From assembly GCF_001571305.1 (NCBI RefSeq), contig NZ_BCTN01000002.1, forward strand, positions 1-64,000: a stretch of DNA of 64,000 bases. Reading direction: 5' to 3'. Below the pieces are notes generated by a model, which saw only the letters and a program-made list of their open reading frames with translations, searched no databases and was not told the origin of the DNA. Positions 1 through 8,760 of the stretch are shown in pieces. Source of the DNA: Erwinia persicina NBRC 102418 (lineage in GTDB: Bacteria; Pseudomonadota; Gammaproteobacteria; Enterobacterales; Enterobacteriaceae). The translations under genes were made by a program, and so were the position numbers. The first letter of the stretch is position 1. Every line of letters starts with the position of its first letter.

Positions 1-64
1 ACTGGCCTTACTCACTCTGCTTGTTAAGCGGGGCGCATCATATCAAATGAAGTGACGCTGTAAA
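1..64 (-). promoter_or_regulatory. tRNA-Tyr (tyrT-type) promoter reading out of the window
   Basis: On the minus strand a -35 hexamer TTTACA (59-64) and a -10 hexamer TATGAT (37-42) are separated by 16 bp. They are followed by the GC-rich discriminator GCGCCCCG. This arrangement, including the flanking bases, closely resembles the E. coli tyrT promoter, a classic stringently controlled stable-RNA promoter. The tRNA gene itself would start beyond the left edge. In E. coli the tyrT operon lies just downstream of purU, as here. The identification rests on remembered similarity and on synteny. Confidence 0.8.
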
Positions 65-110
65 GCCCCGTTTTGTATAAAGCGGCGTGTTTGCCGTTTT
101 TTTGCCCGGG

Positions 111-137
111 ATGCTGTTTTGTCAGACAAAACAGCAT
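111..137. repeat. Inverted repeat downstream of purU
   Basis: Two 13-base arms, ATGCTGTTTTGTC and GACAAAACAGCAT, flank a single central base, which would fold into a 10-bp stem with a 7-nt loop. It lies 9 bp past the purU stop codon. No T-run follows on either strand, so it is more likely an mRNA 3'-end stabiliser or a Rho-type end than a canonical intrinsic terminator. Confidence 0.6.
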
Positions 138-145
138 CATCCGGC

Positions 146-994
146 TTACAGAATGATGGTGCGGTTACCATAAACAAAGACGCGCTGCGCCAGTACCTGA
201 TAGAGCGCACGGCTAAGCGCATTCTTCTCAACATCGCGACCGGCACGCATCATATCTTCAGCGGTGTAGGTGTGATCGACGTGGATCACGTCCTGCATAA
301 TAATCGGGCCTTCGTCCAGATTATCATTCACATAGTGCGCGGTTGCGCCGATGATCTTCACGCCACGCTCATACGCCTGATGGTAAGGGCGTGCGCCGAT
401 AAAGGCCGGCAGGAACGAGTGGTGAATATTGATGATCTGATTGGGATAACGCTGTACAAATCCTGGCGTCAACACGCGCATGTATTTTGCCAGCACCACG
501 TAATCAGGCTGATAGCGGTCAATTTCTGCCGCCATATTGGTATCATGTTCTTCGCGGGTTAATCCTTCGTGGCTGACCAGAACGAAGGGGATGTCGAAGC
601 GCTCGACCAGGGTACGCAGGGTATCGTGGTTACCAATGACCGCCGCAATTTCAACATCCAGGCCACCATAGGCACTCTTCATCAGCAGATCACCCAGGCA
701 GTGTGCCTCTTTGGTAACCAGAATAACAATCCTGCGACGGCCAGCCGGTTGCAACTCACGTACAGAGCCCACTGGTAGTGCACTGTCAAGGTCGGCAAGC
801 AGCGTACTGTCGTTGAATATGCCTTCCAGCTCGGTACGCATGAAAAAACGCCCGGTACGGTGATCAACGAACTCATTGTTTTGCACAATATTCAGCTCGT
901 GTTTGTAGCAAATATTGGTAATTTTAGCGATCAGCCCTTTAGCATCCGGGCAGATGGTGCGTAGAACTTTACGTTGCAGTGTTTGCGCTTGCAT
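146..994 (-). CDS. purU: Formyltetrahydrofolate deformylase
   Basis: PurU hydrolyses 10-formyl-tetrahydrofolate to tetrahydrofolate and formate, balancing the one-carbon pool and supplying formate to PurT in purine synthesis. The 282-residue protein has the family layout. An N-terminal ACT domain (about residues 8-90) begins with the pattern RTICPDAKGLIAKIT. The C-terminal formyl-transferase-like domain carries the NIHHSFLPAF motif with the catalytic His, and LDEGPII with the catalytic Asp. Length is close to the E. coli protein (280). Start is ATG with an AGGATT-type ribosome site. It lies 42 bp downstream of ychJ on the same strand and may be cotranscribed with it. Synteny with tyrT on one side and ychJ-rssA on the other matches E. 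coli. Confidence 0.97.
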   Translation of the reverse strand: MQAQTLQRKVLRTICPDAKGLIAKITNICYKHELNIVQNNEFVDHRTGRFFMRTELEGIFNDSTLLADLDSALPVGSVRELQPAGRRRIVILVTKEAHCLGDLLMKSAYGGLDVEIAAVIGNHDTLRTLVERFDIPFVLVSHEGLTREEHDTNMAAEIDRYQPDYVVLAKYMRVLTPGFVQRYPNQIINIHHSFLPAFIGARPYHQAYERGVKIIGATAHYVNDNLDEGPIIMQDVIHVDHTYTAEDMMRAGRDVEKNALSRALYQVLAQRVFVYGNRTIIL

Positions 995-1036
995 TGCGAT
1001 GGTAATCCTGTCGATACAGATGGGAAATCCAGGTCA

Positions 1037-1495
1037 CTACTGACCACAGCATTTCTTGTATTTTTTACCTGAGCCACAGGGGCACTGGTCATTACGCCCG
1101 ATTGGCGGGAAGGTTCCGTCAATATAGTACCAGCGTTGCTCCTCCCGAAGAAAGCGCGAACGTTCATGAATAAAACTTTCGCGGCCATTTTCCGTAAAAC
1201 GCGCAAAAAATGTCACATATCCCATAGCCTTTTCGGGCAAGGTTTCCATACTGATTAGCGTTAAGCCACGCCAGTGAGTATGGGCATAACTCTCCTCAAT
1301 ACTGGTCGCAAAATGCTGCGCGTTACAGGAGGGGTGCCAGGTGGCGACCAGATAGGGTGTATCCTGCTTCACGTAAGCACTGTAACGTGACCGCATTAAG
1401 GCTTCTGGGGTGGCCGGGAGTGTGCTCCCGTTTAGATACGGCTCGCAACATAGGCTATACTGCAATCCGCTACCGCACGGACAATGTTCAGACAC
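1037..1495 (-). CDS. ychJ: UPF0225 protein YchJ with two SEC-C motifs
   Basis: The 152-residue protein has the same length as E. coli YchJ. It carries a SEC-C zinc-binding motif at each end: HCPCGSG with a later CC pair near residues 4-18, and [16 protein letters not shown] at the extreme C-terminus. SEC-C motifs bind zinc, and in SecA contact SecB and ribosomes. The middle is an NTF2-like domain. The cellular role of YchJ is not established. Translation starts at GTG, preceded by GGAG about 7 bases upstream. It is divergent from rssA across about 100 bp and upstream of purU. Confidence 0.95.
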   Translation of the reverse strand: MSEHCPCGSGLQYSLCCEPYLNGSTLPATPEALMRSRYSAYVKQDTPYLVATWHPSCNAQHFATSIEESYAHTHWRGLTLISMETLPEKAMGYVTFFARFTENGRESFIHERSRFLREEQRWYYIDGTFPPIGRNDQCPCGSGKKYKKCCGQ

Positions 1496-1601
1496 GTTGA
1501 CTCCGGAAGTTTTTATAACAGGTAAAATGAGATTCAGGCGTCATGATAACCGGGGAGACGCGGTGATGCCATTTGATCGTTGAGTACTGGCCAGAGGTGG
1601 A

Positions 1602-2510
1602 ATGAGACAGGTAAAGATCGGGCTTGCGTTGGGATCGGGAGCGGCCAAAGGATGGGCCCATATCGGGGTGATTAATGCGCTGGAGCGCGCTGGCATACGT
1701 ATTGACGTCGTGGCGGGGTGCTCGGTGGGCGCGCTGGTGGGTGCCGCCTATGCGAATCAGCGCTTGCCGTTAATGGAACGCTGGGTCCGATCTTTCAGCT
1801 ACTGGCAGGTGATCCGCCTGATGGACTTTTCCTGGCAGCGGGGCGGCTTAATCCGCGGTGAAAGAGTATTCAGCCATGTCCGCCGTTTGATGGACTGCGA
1901 CACTATTCAGCAGTGCTCTCTCCCTTTTGGGGCCGTCGCCACCAACCTCAGCACGGGGCGTGAACTGTGGCTGACGGAAGGGGATATTCATCAGGCAGTG
2001 CGTGCTTCCTGCAGTATGCCAGGCTTACTGGCACCAGTAAGCTGGAATGGATACTGGCTGGTGGACGGTGCCGTCGTCAATCCTGTTCCTGTATCACTGA
2101 CGCGTGCGCTGGGCGCGGACATCGTGATTGCTGTCGACCTGCAACATGATGCTCACCTTATGCAACAAGACTTGTTTTCCGTAACGCCGGAGCCTGAAGG
2201 GCCGGACATGCCGCTATCCGTTGACAGCTGGAGTGGCCGACTGCGGCAGCGTATCGGGCGTTTTAAATCGCGCAGAATGAATTACACGCCCGGTGCCATG
2301 GAAATCATGTCTACATCCATCCAGGTCCTGGAAAACCGGCTTAAGCGTAATCGCATGGCGGGTGACCCTCCTGATGTTCTGATACAGCCATTCTGCCCGC
2401 AAATTTCCACCCTGGATTTTCATCGGGCAGAGGAAGCGATTGAAGCGGGGAGACTATCCGTTGAGAAAAAAATGGACGAACTGTTACCGCTGGTGCGTGA
2501 CAGACAATAG
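1602..2510 (+). CDS. rssA: Patatin-like phospholipase family protein RssA
   Basis: This is a 302-residue patatin-family protein. It has the oxyanion-hole glycine loop GSGAAKG (residues 11-17), the nucleophile elbow GCSVG with Ser41, and the Asp of the catalytic dyad in VDGAVVNP. Patatins are acyl hydrolases; the substrate of RssA is not known. It lies directly upstream of rssB, as in E. coli, where the pair shares transcripts and the name comes from regulation of sigma S. An AGAGGTGG ribosome site precedes the ATG. No signal peptide is visible, so a cytosolic or peripheral location is likely. Confidence 0.95.
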   Translation: MRQVKIGLALGSGAAKGWAHIGVINALERAGIRIDVVAGCSVGALVGAAYANQRLPLMERWVRSFSYWQVIRLMDFSWQRGGLIRGERVFSHVRRLMDCDTIQQCSLPFGAVATNLSTGRELWLTEGDIHQAVRASCSMPGLLAPVSWNGYWLVDGAVVNPVPVSLTRALGADIVIAVDLQHDAHLMQQDLFSVTPEPEGPDMPLSVDSWSGRLRQRIGRFKSRRMNYTPGAMEIMSTSIQVLENRLKRNRMAGDPPDVLIQPFCPQISTLDFHRAEEAIEAGRLSVEKKMDELLPLVRDRQ

Positions 2511-2605
2511 CGTGGTCAATTAAGCATGCTACTTCAGGAAATTCTGAGAGGCGCAAAGGCCGTTTATAGACCACTATTGAGGTATCTGTTATGCAGGGGG
2601 ACACA

Positions 2606-3619
2606 ATGGAAAAACCATTAAGCGGAAAACATATTCTCATCGTTGAGGACGAAGTCGTTTTCCGTTCCCTGCTGGACAACTTCCTTACCGGGCTTGGCGC
2701 CGTCGTCACGTTGGCTGATGACGGTGTTCACGCGCTTGAACAAATGAGCCGGACTCAACCCGATCTGATGATTTGTGATCTGGCCATGCCACGAATGGGC
2801 GGCATTCAACTGGTCGAGCATATTCGCAGTCGTGGCGGTGCGCTGCCAATTCTGGTGATTTCAGCGACTGAAAACATGTCGGATATTGCGAATGTGCTGC
2901 GCATTGGCGTGCAGGATGTGCTGCTGAAGCCGGTGAAAGATCTTGGCAGGCTGCGTGAAGCGGTCTTCGAATGTCTTTATCCCTCAATGTTTACTTCGAA
3001 GGTGGAGGAGGACGAGCAATTATTCCAGGACTGGGATGCGCTGGTCAATGACCCTCAGTCTGCGGCAAAACTGCTGAAAGAGCTGCAGCCCCCTGTGCAG
3101 CAGACTATCGCCCATTGTCGGGTGAACTACCGTCAACTGACCATGGCAGAACAGCCGGGTCTGGTCTTAGACGTGGCGGCACTCTCTGAAAAAGATCTCG
3201 CCTTCTACTGCCTCGATGTGACGCGTGCAGGAGATAACGGGGTACTGGCTGCGCTGTTGTTGCGCGCCCTGTTTAATGGCCTGCTGCAAGAGCAGCTTTC
3301 CGGTCAGGGGCCAAGGCTACCTGAACTGGGCGCACTGCTGAAACAGGTTAATCTGTTACTCCGCCAGGCCAATTTAAAAGGGCAGTTCCCATTGCTGGTG
3401 GGTTATTATCATCAGGGTTTAAAAAATCTTATCCTGGTTTCTGCTGGTTTAAACGCCACTCTCAATATCCATACCCACCAAATTCAATTAAGCAATGGTG
3501 TTCCGTTGGGCACATTTGGCAGCACACATCTTAACCAAATCAGCCAGCGTTGTGATGCCTGGCAATGTCAGGTGTGGGGGGCCGGAGGGCGACTGCGCCT
3601 GATGTTATCGGCCGAATGA
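2606..3619 (+). CDS. rssB: Two-component response regulator RssB (sigma-S recognition factor)
   Basis: RssB is the adaptor that delivers the stress sigma factor RpoS to the ClpXP protease. The N-terminal receiver domain has the acidic pair ED (residues 14-15), the phospho-acceptor Asp58 in the MICDLAMPRM context, and LLKPVK with the conserved Lys. The C-terminal half is the degenerate PP2C-like domain typical of RssB. I chose the ATG at 2606 rather than the in-frame ATG at 2591. AGGGGGAC sits at the right distance from the former, and this gives 337 residues with MEKPLSGKHILIVEDE at the start, matching the E. coli length. rssA lies 95 bp upstream. Confidence 0.97.
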   Translation: MEKPLSGKHILIVEDEVVFRSLLDNFLTGLGAVVTLADDGVHALEQMSRTQPDLMICDLAMPRMGGIQLVEHIRSRGGALPILVISATENMSDIANVLRIGVQDVLLKPVKDLGRLREAVFECLYPSMFTSKVEEDEQLFQDWDALVNDPQSAAKLLKELQPPVQQTIAHCRVNYRQLTMAEQPGLVLDVAALSEKDLAFYCLDVTRAGDNGVLAALLLRALFNGLLQEQLSGQGPRLPELGALLKQVNLLLRQANLKGQFPLLVGYYHQGLKNLILVSAGLNATLNIHTHQIQLSNGVPLGTFGSTHLNQISQRCDAWQCQVWGAGGRLRLMLSAE

Positions 3620-3640
3620 CCGCCACCCAACGCTTTTCAA

Positions 3641-3663
3641 CTGGCCCTGGCAGACAGGGCCAG
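3641..3663 (+). terminator. Stem-loop after rssB
   Basis: CTGGCCCTG and CAGGGCCAG form a perfect 9-bp stem with a 5-nt loop, 22 bp past the rssB stop codon. No T-run follows, so it is a weak terminator or an mRNA 3'-end structure. Confidence 0.45.
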
Positions 3664-3741
3664 TGATAACCTTTACAATTGGGTAATTATCTTAATTTAT
3701 GCAGAAAAGGTTTATCCAGGATAAATCCGCGTGGGTTCCAC

Positions 3742-3750
3742 TGGTATACT
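3742..3750 (+). promoter_or_regulatory. Extended -10 promoter for galU
   Basis: TGGTATACT is an extended -10 element (TGN plus TATACT at 3745-3750) 65 bp upstream of the galU start. No good -35 is seen at 17 bp, which fits an extended -10 promoter. A 7-bp inverted repeat, TTTATCC/GGATAAA (3711-3725), lies just upstream and could bind a regulator. Confidence 0.55.
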
Positions 3751-3814
3751 CACTTCGTTATTTTAACTCGACATATCAAGTAATAACTTGAACGGCCTAA
3801 AGAGAGGTACTTTG

Positions 3815-4723
3815 ATGTCTGCCTATAAGTCCAAAGTAAAAAAAGCGGTAATCCCTGTTGCTGGTTTGGGAACGCGTATGTTACCTGCCACCAAGGCGAT
3901 TCCAAAAGAGATGCTGCCGCTGGTTGATAAGCCGCTGATTCAGTATGTCGTAAACGAGTGTATCGCAGCAGGGATCAATGAAATTGTGCTGGTTACGCAC
4001 TCTTCTAAAAACTCCATTGAAAACCACTTCGATACCAGTTTTGAGCTGGAAGCCATGCTGGAAAAACGCGTTAAGCGCCAGTTGCTGGAAGAGATCCAGT
4101 CAATCTGCCCACCGCATGTGACCATCATGCAGGTGCGTCAGGGCCTGGCGAAAGGCCTTGGCCACGCAGTCATGTGTGCCTGGCCGGTGATTGGCAATGA
4201 ACCCGTTGCCGTTATCCTGCCCGATGTCATCATCGACGAATACGAATCGGATCTGTCGAAAGACAACCTGGCAGAAATGATGAAGCGTTTCGACGAAACC
4301 GGTCACAGCCAGATCATGGTAGAGCCTGTTGCCGATGTAACGGCCTATGGCGTGGTTGACTGCCAGGGTGCCGAGCTGAAGCCTGGCGACAGCGCACCGA
4401 TGGTCGGTGTGGTAGAAAAACCTAAAGCAGACAAAGCGCCTTCTAACCTTGCGGTGGTTGGTCGTTACATTCTGTCTGCCGATATCTGGCCACTGCTGGC
4501 GAAAACGCCTCCAGGTGCCGGTGACGAAATTCAGCTGACCGACTCCATTGCGATGCTGATGGAAAAAGAGACAGTAGAAGCTTATCACCTCAAAGGGATC
4601 AGCCACGACTGCGGTAACAAACTGGGCTATATGCAGGCCTTCGTTGAGTACGGTGTGCGTCATAACACGCTGGGCAGCGATTTCAAAGCCTGGCTTGAAA
4701 GCACCGTTAATAATAAAAAGTAA
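3815..4723 (+). CDS. galU: UTP-glucose-1-phosphate uridylyltransferase
   Basis: GalU makes UDP-glucose from UTP and glucose-1-phosphate, the precursor for LPS core, exopolysaccharide, trehalose and UDP-glucuronate. The nucleotidyltransferase signature [11 protein letters not shown] sits at residues 17-27, followed by [10 protein letters not shown]. The reading frame is open further upstream to a TTG at 3788, but the ATG at 3815 has an AGAGAGG ribosome site. It gives 302 residues, exactly the E. coli length. The next gene, ugd, uses the product UDP-glucose directly and begins 26 bp downstream, so the two are probably cotranscribed. Confidence 0.98.
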   Translation: MSAYKSKVKKAVIPVAGLGTRMLPATKAIPKEMLPLVDKPLIQYVVNECIAAGINEIVLVTHSSKNSIENHFDTSFELEAMLEKRVKRQLLEEIQSICPPHVTIMQVRQGLAKGLGHAVMCAWPVIGNEPVAVILPDVIIDEYESDLSKDNLAEMMKRFDETGHSQIMVEPVADVTAYGVVDCQGAELKPGDSAPMVGVVEKPKADKAPSNLAVVGRYILSADIWPLLAKTPPGAGDEIQLTDSIAMLMEKETVEAYHLKGISHDCGNKLGYMQAFVEYGVRHNTLGSDFKAWLESTVNNKK

Positions 4724-4749
4724 GTTTAATTTCTAACCGGGACAATTCA

Positions 4750-6090
4750 ATGAAAGTCACCGTATTTGGTATCGGCTATGTTGGTCTGGTTCAGGCTGCG
4801 GTTCTGGCCGAAGTCGGACATGACGTTCTTTGCATCGATGTCGACGAGAACAAAGTCGAGAATCTGAAGAAAGGGATCATTCCTATTTTTGAACCGGGCC
4901 TGACGCCGCTGGTGATGCAAAACTATGAGGCAGGTCGCCTCAAGTTTTCTACCAACGCCGAAGATGGCGTTAACCATGGTGTAATGCAGTTTATTGCTGT
5001 AGGCACGCCACCGGATGAAGATGGTTCCGCTGACCTGAAATATGTTACAGCGGTTGCGCGTACCATTGCGCAGCACATGAAAGACCACAAAGTGGTGCTG
5101 GACAAGTCTACTGTTCCTGTTGGCACAGCCGATCGGGTTCGCAAGGTAATGGAAGAAACGCTGAAGGAGCGCGGTGAAGCGCTGACTTTTGATGTGGTTT
5201 CTAATCCGGAATTCCTCAAAGAGGGGGCTGCGGTCAGCGACTGTATGCGTCCTGAGCGTATCGTTATCGGCACTGATAACGACGAGGTGGTTGAACTGCT
5301 GCGTGAGCTGTATGAGCCGTTCAACCGCAATCACGACCGTATGATCCTGATGGATATTCGTAGTGCTGAACTGACCAAGTATGCGGCCAACTGCATGCTG
5401 GCGACGAAGATCAGCTTTATGAACGAAATCTCCAACCTGGCCGAGCGCCTGGGGGCAGACGTCGAAAAAGTTCGTCAGGGTATTGGGTCTGATTCGCGCA
5501 TTGGTTACTCGTTTATCTACCCTGGCTGCGGCTATGGTGGTTCCTGCTTCCCGAAAGATGTGCAGGCGCTGATCCGTACGGCTGAGCAGATTGGCTATAA
5601 GCCACGTCTGCTGCAGGCGGTGGAAGACGTTAACGACTCGCAGAAGAACAAGCTGCCGACCTTTATCAAACGTCATTTTGGCGACAACCTGCAGGGCAAA
5701 ACCTTTGCCGTATGGGGCCTGTCCTTTAAGCCAAACACCGATGATATGCGTGAAGCCTCCAGCCGTGTGCTGATGGAAGCACTATGGCAGGCAGGCGCAA
5801 CGGTTCAGGCGTTTGATCCGGAAGCGATGGACGAAGCACAGCGCATCTATGGCCACCGCAGCGACCTTAAGCTGATGGGAACCAAAGAGGCGGCGCTTCA
5901 GGGTGCTGATGGTCTGGTCATTTGTACTGAATGGCAGAATTTCCGCGCGCCTGATTTTGACGTGATTAAAAATGCACTCAAAGAACCCGTGATTTTTGAT
6001 GGTCGTAACCTGTATGATCCAGAAAGAATCAGCAAACGCGGTTTTGTTTATTATGCAATCGGCCGCGGAGCATCTCTTAACATTGCATAA
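4750..6090 (+). CDS. ugd: UDP-glucose 6-dehydrogenase
   Basis: Ugd oxidises UDP-glucose to UDP-glucuronate with two NAD+. The N-terminal Rossmann fold begins GIGYVGL (residues 7-13). The catalytic cysteine is Cys266 in YGGSCFPKD, and the C-terminal UDP-binding domain follows. At 446 residues it is the long bacterial form, related to those of Pseudomonas and rhizobia, rather than the roughly 388-residue E. coli Ugd. It lies between galU (substrate supply) and an epimerase gene 14 bp downstream (product use). In E. coli K-12 this position between galU and hns is empty, so the pair ugd-uge is an insertion relative to that map. UDP-glucuronate feeds acidic exopolysaccharide and LPS sugars. Confidence 0.97.
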   Translation: MKVTVFGIGYVGLVQAAVLAEVGHDVLCIDVDENKVENLKKGIIPIFEPGLTPLVMQNYEAGRLKFSTNAEDGVNHGVMQFIAVGTPPDEDGSADLKYVTAVARTIAQHMKDHKVVLDKSTVPVGTADRVRKVMEETLKERGEALTFDVVSNPEFLKEGAAVSDCMRPERIVIGTDNDEVVELLRELYEPFNRNHDRMILMDIRSAELTKYAANCMLATKISFMNEISNLAERLGADVEKVRQGIGSDSRIGYSFIYPGCGYGGSCFPKDVQALIRTAEQIGYKPRLLQAVEDVNDSQKNKLPTFIKRHFGDNLQGKTFAVWGLSFKPNTDDMREASSRVLMEALWQAGATVQAFDPEAMDEAQRIYGHRSDLKLMGTKEAALQGADGLVICTEWQNFRAPDFDVIKNALKEPVIFDGRNLYDPERISKRGFVYYAIGRGASLNIA

Positions 6091-6104
6091 TTAACGAGGG
6101 TAGT

Positions 6105-7112
6105 ATGAAATATCTGGTCACCGGCGCAGCAGGATTTATTGGCTTTCATGTCACTCAACGTCTGCTTGCCGCCGGTCACCAGGTTGTCGGTCTCGACAAC
6201 CTGAATGATTATTACGATGTTAACCTTAAGACGGCACGTCTTGATCTGATTAACACCCACCCGAATTTTACCTTTATGAAAGGCGACCTGGCCGATCGTG
6301 AAGGCATCGCTGAGCTGTTTCGCTCTCAGCGCTTCCAACGTGTTATCCACCTTGCTGCTCAGGCGGGGGTGCGTTATTCACTGGAAAACCCCCTGGCTTA
6401 TGCTGATGCCAACCTGATTGGCCACCTTAATATCCTGGAAGGGTGCCGGCATAATCAGGTGGAACATTTGCTGTATGCTTCTTCCAGCTCGGTATATGGG
6501 CTGAACCGTAAAATGCCATTCTCAACGGACGACTCAGTTGACCATCCGGTATCCCTTTACGCGGCGACGAAGAAAGCCAATGAGCTGATGTCACATACCT
6601 ATTCTCATCTGTATGGTATTCCCACCACCGGCTTACGTTTCTTTACCGTCTATGGCCCGTGGGGGCGTCCGGATATGGCACTGTTTAAATTCACCCGAGC
6701 GATTATCGCGGGTGAAAAAATTGATGTGTATAACCATGGTCAGATGCGACGCGACTTTACCTATATCGATGATATTGCCGAAGCTATTCTTCGTTTGCAG
6801 GATGTTATCCCACAGGCGGATATAAACTGGACGGTGGAAAGTGGCAGTCCGGCCACCAGCTCTGCGCCTTATCGCGTTTATAATATCGGTAATAGTCAAC
6901 CGGTCACGCTGATGAAGTATATTGAGGCGCTCGAAAGCGCTCTGGGACAGGTTGCTGAAAAGAATATGCTGCCTATGCAGCCGGGTGACGTGATGGAAAC
7001 CAGTGCGGATACGACAGCGCTTTACAAAGTCATTGGTTTCAAACCTCAAACCTCAGTAGAAGAGGGTGTGGCCCGCTTTGTAGAGTGGTACAAAGATTTT
7101 TATCAGAAATAA
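6105..7112 (+). CDS. NAD-dependent epimerase, probable UDP-glucuronate 4-epimerase
   Basis: The protein is an extended short-chain dehydrogenase of 335 residues. It has an NAD-binding TGAAGFIG (6-13) and the catalytic Tyr152-Lys156 in YAATK. Overall it resembles the UDP-glucuronate C4-epimerases (Uge/LspL/WbnF type), with the characteristic SLENPLAYADANL and FFTVYGPWGRPDMA segments. The expected reaction is UDP-glucuronate to UDP-galacturonate. The upstream ugd supplies exactly this substrate, which supports the assignment. Start is ATG after AACGAGGG. A strong terminator follows. An alternative is a UDP-glucose/UDP-galactose 4-epimerase, but E. coli-type GalE is clearly different in sequence. 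Confidence 0.9.
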   Translation: MKYLVTGAAGFIGFHVTQRLLAAGHQVVGLDNLNDYYDVNLKTARLDLINTHPNFTFMKGDLADREGIAELFRSQRFQRVIHLAAQAGVRYSLENPLAYADANLIGHLNILEGCRHNQVEHLLYASSSSVYGLNRKMPFSTDDSVDHPVSLYAATKKANELMSHTYSHLYGIPTTGLRFFTVYGPWGRPDMALFKFTRAIIAGEKIDVYNHGQMRRDFTYIDDIAEAILRLQDVIPQADINWTVESGSPATSSAPYRVYNIGNSQPVTLMKYIEALESALGQVAEKNMLPMQPGDVMETSADTTALYKVIGFKPQTSVEEGVARFVEWYKDFYQK

Positions 7113-7138
7113 GCCTGTCAGGCTGATGCAATGAAAAA

Positions 7139-7165
7139 GGGAGCCTGATGGCTCCCTTGTTTTAT
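7139..7165. terminator. Bidirectional terminator between uge and hns
   Basis: GGGAGCC-TGAT-GGCTCCC forms a 7-bp GC-rich stem. T-rich sequence TTGTTTTAT follows on the plus strand and, because AAAAA precedes the stem, TTTTT follows on the minus strand. It ends the galU-ugd-uge transcript and probably that of the convergent hns gene. Confidence 0.85.
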
Positions 7166-7245
7166 CTTAACCTGATGAAAAAATTAAAATATGACCCAAA
7201 ACCCCATTTTAACTATGGAATATTAGAGAAGGACCCTGAGCAGTA

Positions 7246-7653
7246 TTACAGCAGAAAATCATCCAGATTCTTGCCTTGCTCTTCAATTGCTTTTTTAATC
7301 ACAGCAGGCGTACGGCCCTGACCCGTCCAGGTTTTGCTTTCGCCGTTTTCATCAATGTAAGAGTATTTAGCAGGACGTGCTGCACGTTTGGCTTTACCCG
7401 GCGCTTTAGCCGCAGCCAGCGTGGAGAGTAATTCATTAGGATCAATGCCATCAGCAATAAGCATGTCGCGATACTGCTGTAGTTTGCGCGTGCGCTCTTC
7501 AACTTCTGCCTGAGCCTGACTGTCTTCTTCACGGCGTTCGTTGACGACAACTTCCAGTTTTTCCAGCATTTCTTCCAGCGTCTCCAGGCTACATTCTCTT
7601 GCCTGCGCACGCAGTGTACGGATATTGTTCAGAATTTTAAGTGCTTCGCTCAT
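7246..7653 (-). CDS. hns: DNA-binding nucleoid protein H-NS
   Basis: H-NS silences AT-rich and horizontally acquired DNA and shapes the nucleoid. The N-terminal coiled-coil oligomerisation region is followed by a flexible linker rich in Lys/Ala. The C-terminal DNA-binding domain carries the hook motif TWTGQGRTP at residues 108-116, which reads AT-rich minor grooves. I chose the start at 7653 ([10 protein letters not shown]), giving 135 residues, close to the E. coli protein (137). The open frame upstream (to 7728) runs through the promoter. The C-terminus ends in DDFLL, lacking the two extra residues of the E. coli protein. Confidence 0.98.
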   Translation of the reverse strand: MSEALKILNNIRTLRAQARECSLETLEEMLEKLEVVVNERREEDSQAQAEVEERTRKLQQYRDMLIADGIDPNELLSTLAAAKAPGKAKRAARPAKYSYIDENGESKTWTGQGRTPAVIKKAIEEQGKNLDDFLL

Positions 7654-7699
7654 TGTCCAATTCTCTAATTTTAATTGATGGGGATATTTCTGCCTGATA

Positions 7700-7728
7700 A
7701 TAATAGTGTTCGCCATTACGAACTGCAA
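7700..7728 (-). promoter_or_regulatory. hns promoter
   Basis: On the minus strand TTGCAG (7723-7728) and TATTAT (7700-7705) are separated by exactly 17 bp, 47 bp upstream of the hns start codon. The surrounding 7654-8000 region is AT-rich, as expected for hns, which is autoregulated in E. coli. No other gene is visible between hns and tdk. Confidence 0.7.
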
Positions 7729-8015
7729 TAGTTAATTTTGTAAGAAAATAGATTGTGGTAATAGAAAGTAAAAACGGGGGGAGGTTGAGCGGTTAATAGG
7801 ATATTTCACAGAAATTAATGGCCAGCATTCAACAGGTATAGCCGCAGTGATGTCGCCGATAACGGCCATTCATTAATAGTAAAAAGCGGTTGGTTTATGC
7901 TGAAAATGCCTGTTCTTCTTCTTTTTCGCTGTGATATTTCCGCTGGCAGGAAAGCTTTCATTCCCTTACTTTATGATACACTGCGGCCTTCCTTGATCAC
8001 TTTGGAGTAGGGTGG

Positions 8016-8642
8016 GTGGCTCAACTTTATTTCTATTACTCTGCCATGAATGCCGGTAAGTCTACGGCGTTGTTGCAATCTTCTTATAATTATCATGAGC
8101 GCGGAATGCGTACGCTGGTGTATACCGCTGAAATCGATAACCGCTTTGGTGCAGGCAAAGTCAGCTCACGAATTGGCCTTTCATCTCCAGCAAAATTGTA
8201 TAATAACGCGACGTCATTGTATGGCGAGATTAACGCAGAACATCAGTTGGAACCGGTTCACTGTGTCCTGGTTGATGAAAGCCAGTTTTTAACGCGCGAT
8301 CAGGTTCGGGCACTTTCAGAAGTGGTCGATCATTTAGATATACCCGTACTCTGCTATGGGTTGCGTACGGATTTTCGCGGTGAGTTGTTTATCGGCAGTC
8401 AGTATCTGCTGGCATGGTCCGATAAGCTGGTGGAATTAAAAACTATCTGCCACTGCGGCAGAAAGGCCAGCATGGTATTACGGCTGGATGAAAGCGGAAA
8501 ACCCTTCGAAGAAGGGGAGCAGGTGCAAATTGGCGGCAATGAGCGCTACGTATCGGTGTGCCGTAAACATTATTACGAAGCGTTAAACAGTGGCTCGATG
8601 GAGGCTATATTCGGCCATCGCCACCTGACCTCCGGCAACTGA
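8016..8642 (+). CDS. tdk: Thymidine kinase
   Basis: Tdk phosphorylates thymidine and deoxyuridine with ATP in the pyrimidine salvage pathway. The P-loop SAMNAGKS spans residues 9-16. The Walker B region VLVDESQFL and a zinc site made of CHCG and CRKH near the C-terminus are present, typical of type II thymidine kinases. It has 208 residues against 205 in E. coli. Translation starts at GTG (8016), after GGAGTAGGG. The gene is monocistronic, divergent from hns and closed by the terminator at 8721-8746. Confidence 0.97.
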   Translation: MAQLYFYYSAMNAGKSTALLQSSYNYHERGMRTLVYTAEIDNRFGAGKVSSRIGLSSPAKLYNNATSLYGEINAEHQLEPVHCVLVDESQFLTRDQVRALSEVVDHLDIPVLCYGLRTDFRGELFIGSQYLLAWSDKLVELKTICHCGRKASMVLRLDESGKPFEEGEQVQIGGNERYVSVCRKHYYEALNSGSMEAIFGHRHLTSGN

Positions 8643-8688
8643 CAATATTTTTCAGCAGGGGACTAAGCCAGCCGCTCGTTTCTCCGGT

Positions 8689-8707
8689 CCGTAAGCGTGG
8701 CTTACGG
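8689..8707. repeat. Short perfect inverted repeat after tdk
   Basis: CCGTAAGC and GCTTACGG form an 8-bp stem with a GTG loop. It has no T-run of its own and lies 18 bp before the main terminator. It may be a REP-like mRNA end structure. Confidence 0.4.
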
Positions 8708-8720
8708 ATGATGGAATAAA

Positions 8721-8746
8721 AAAACCCGCCATCAGGCGGGTTTTTT
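8721..8746. terminator. Bidirectional terminator tdk/adhE
   Basis: AAAACCCGCC-ATCA-GGCGGGTTTTTT is a classic bidirectional intrinsic terminator between the convergent genes tdk and adhE. Confidence 0.92.
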
Positions 8747-8760
8747 ACGTCAAGGTGGGC

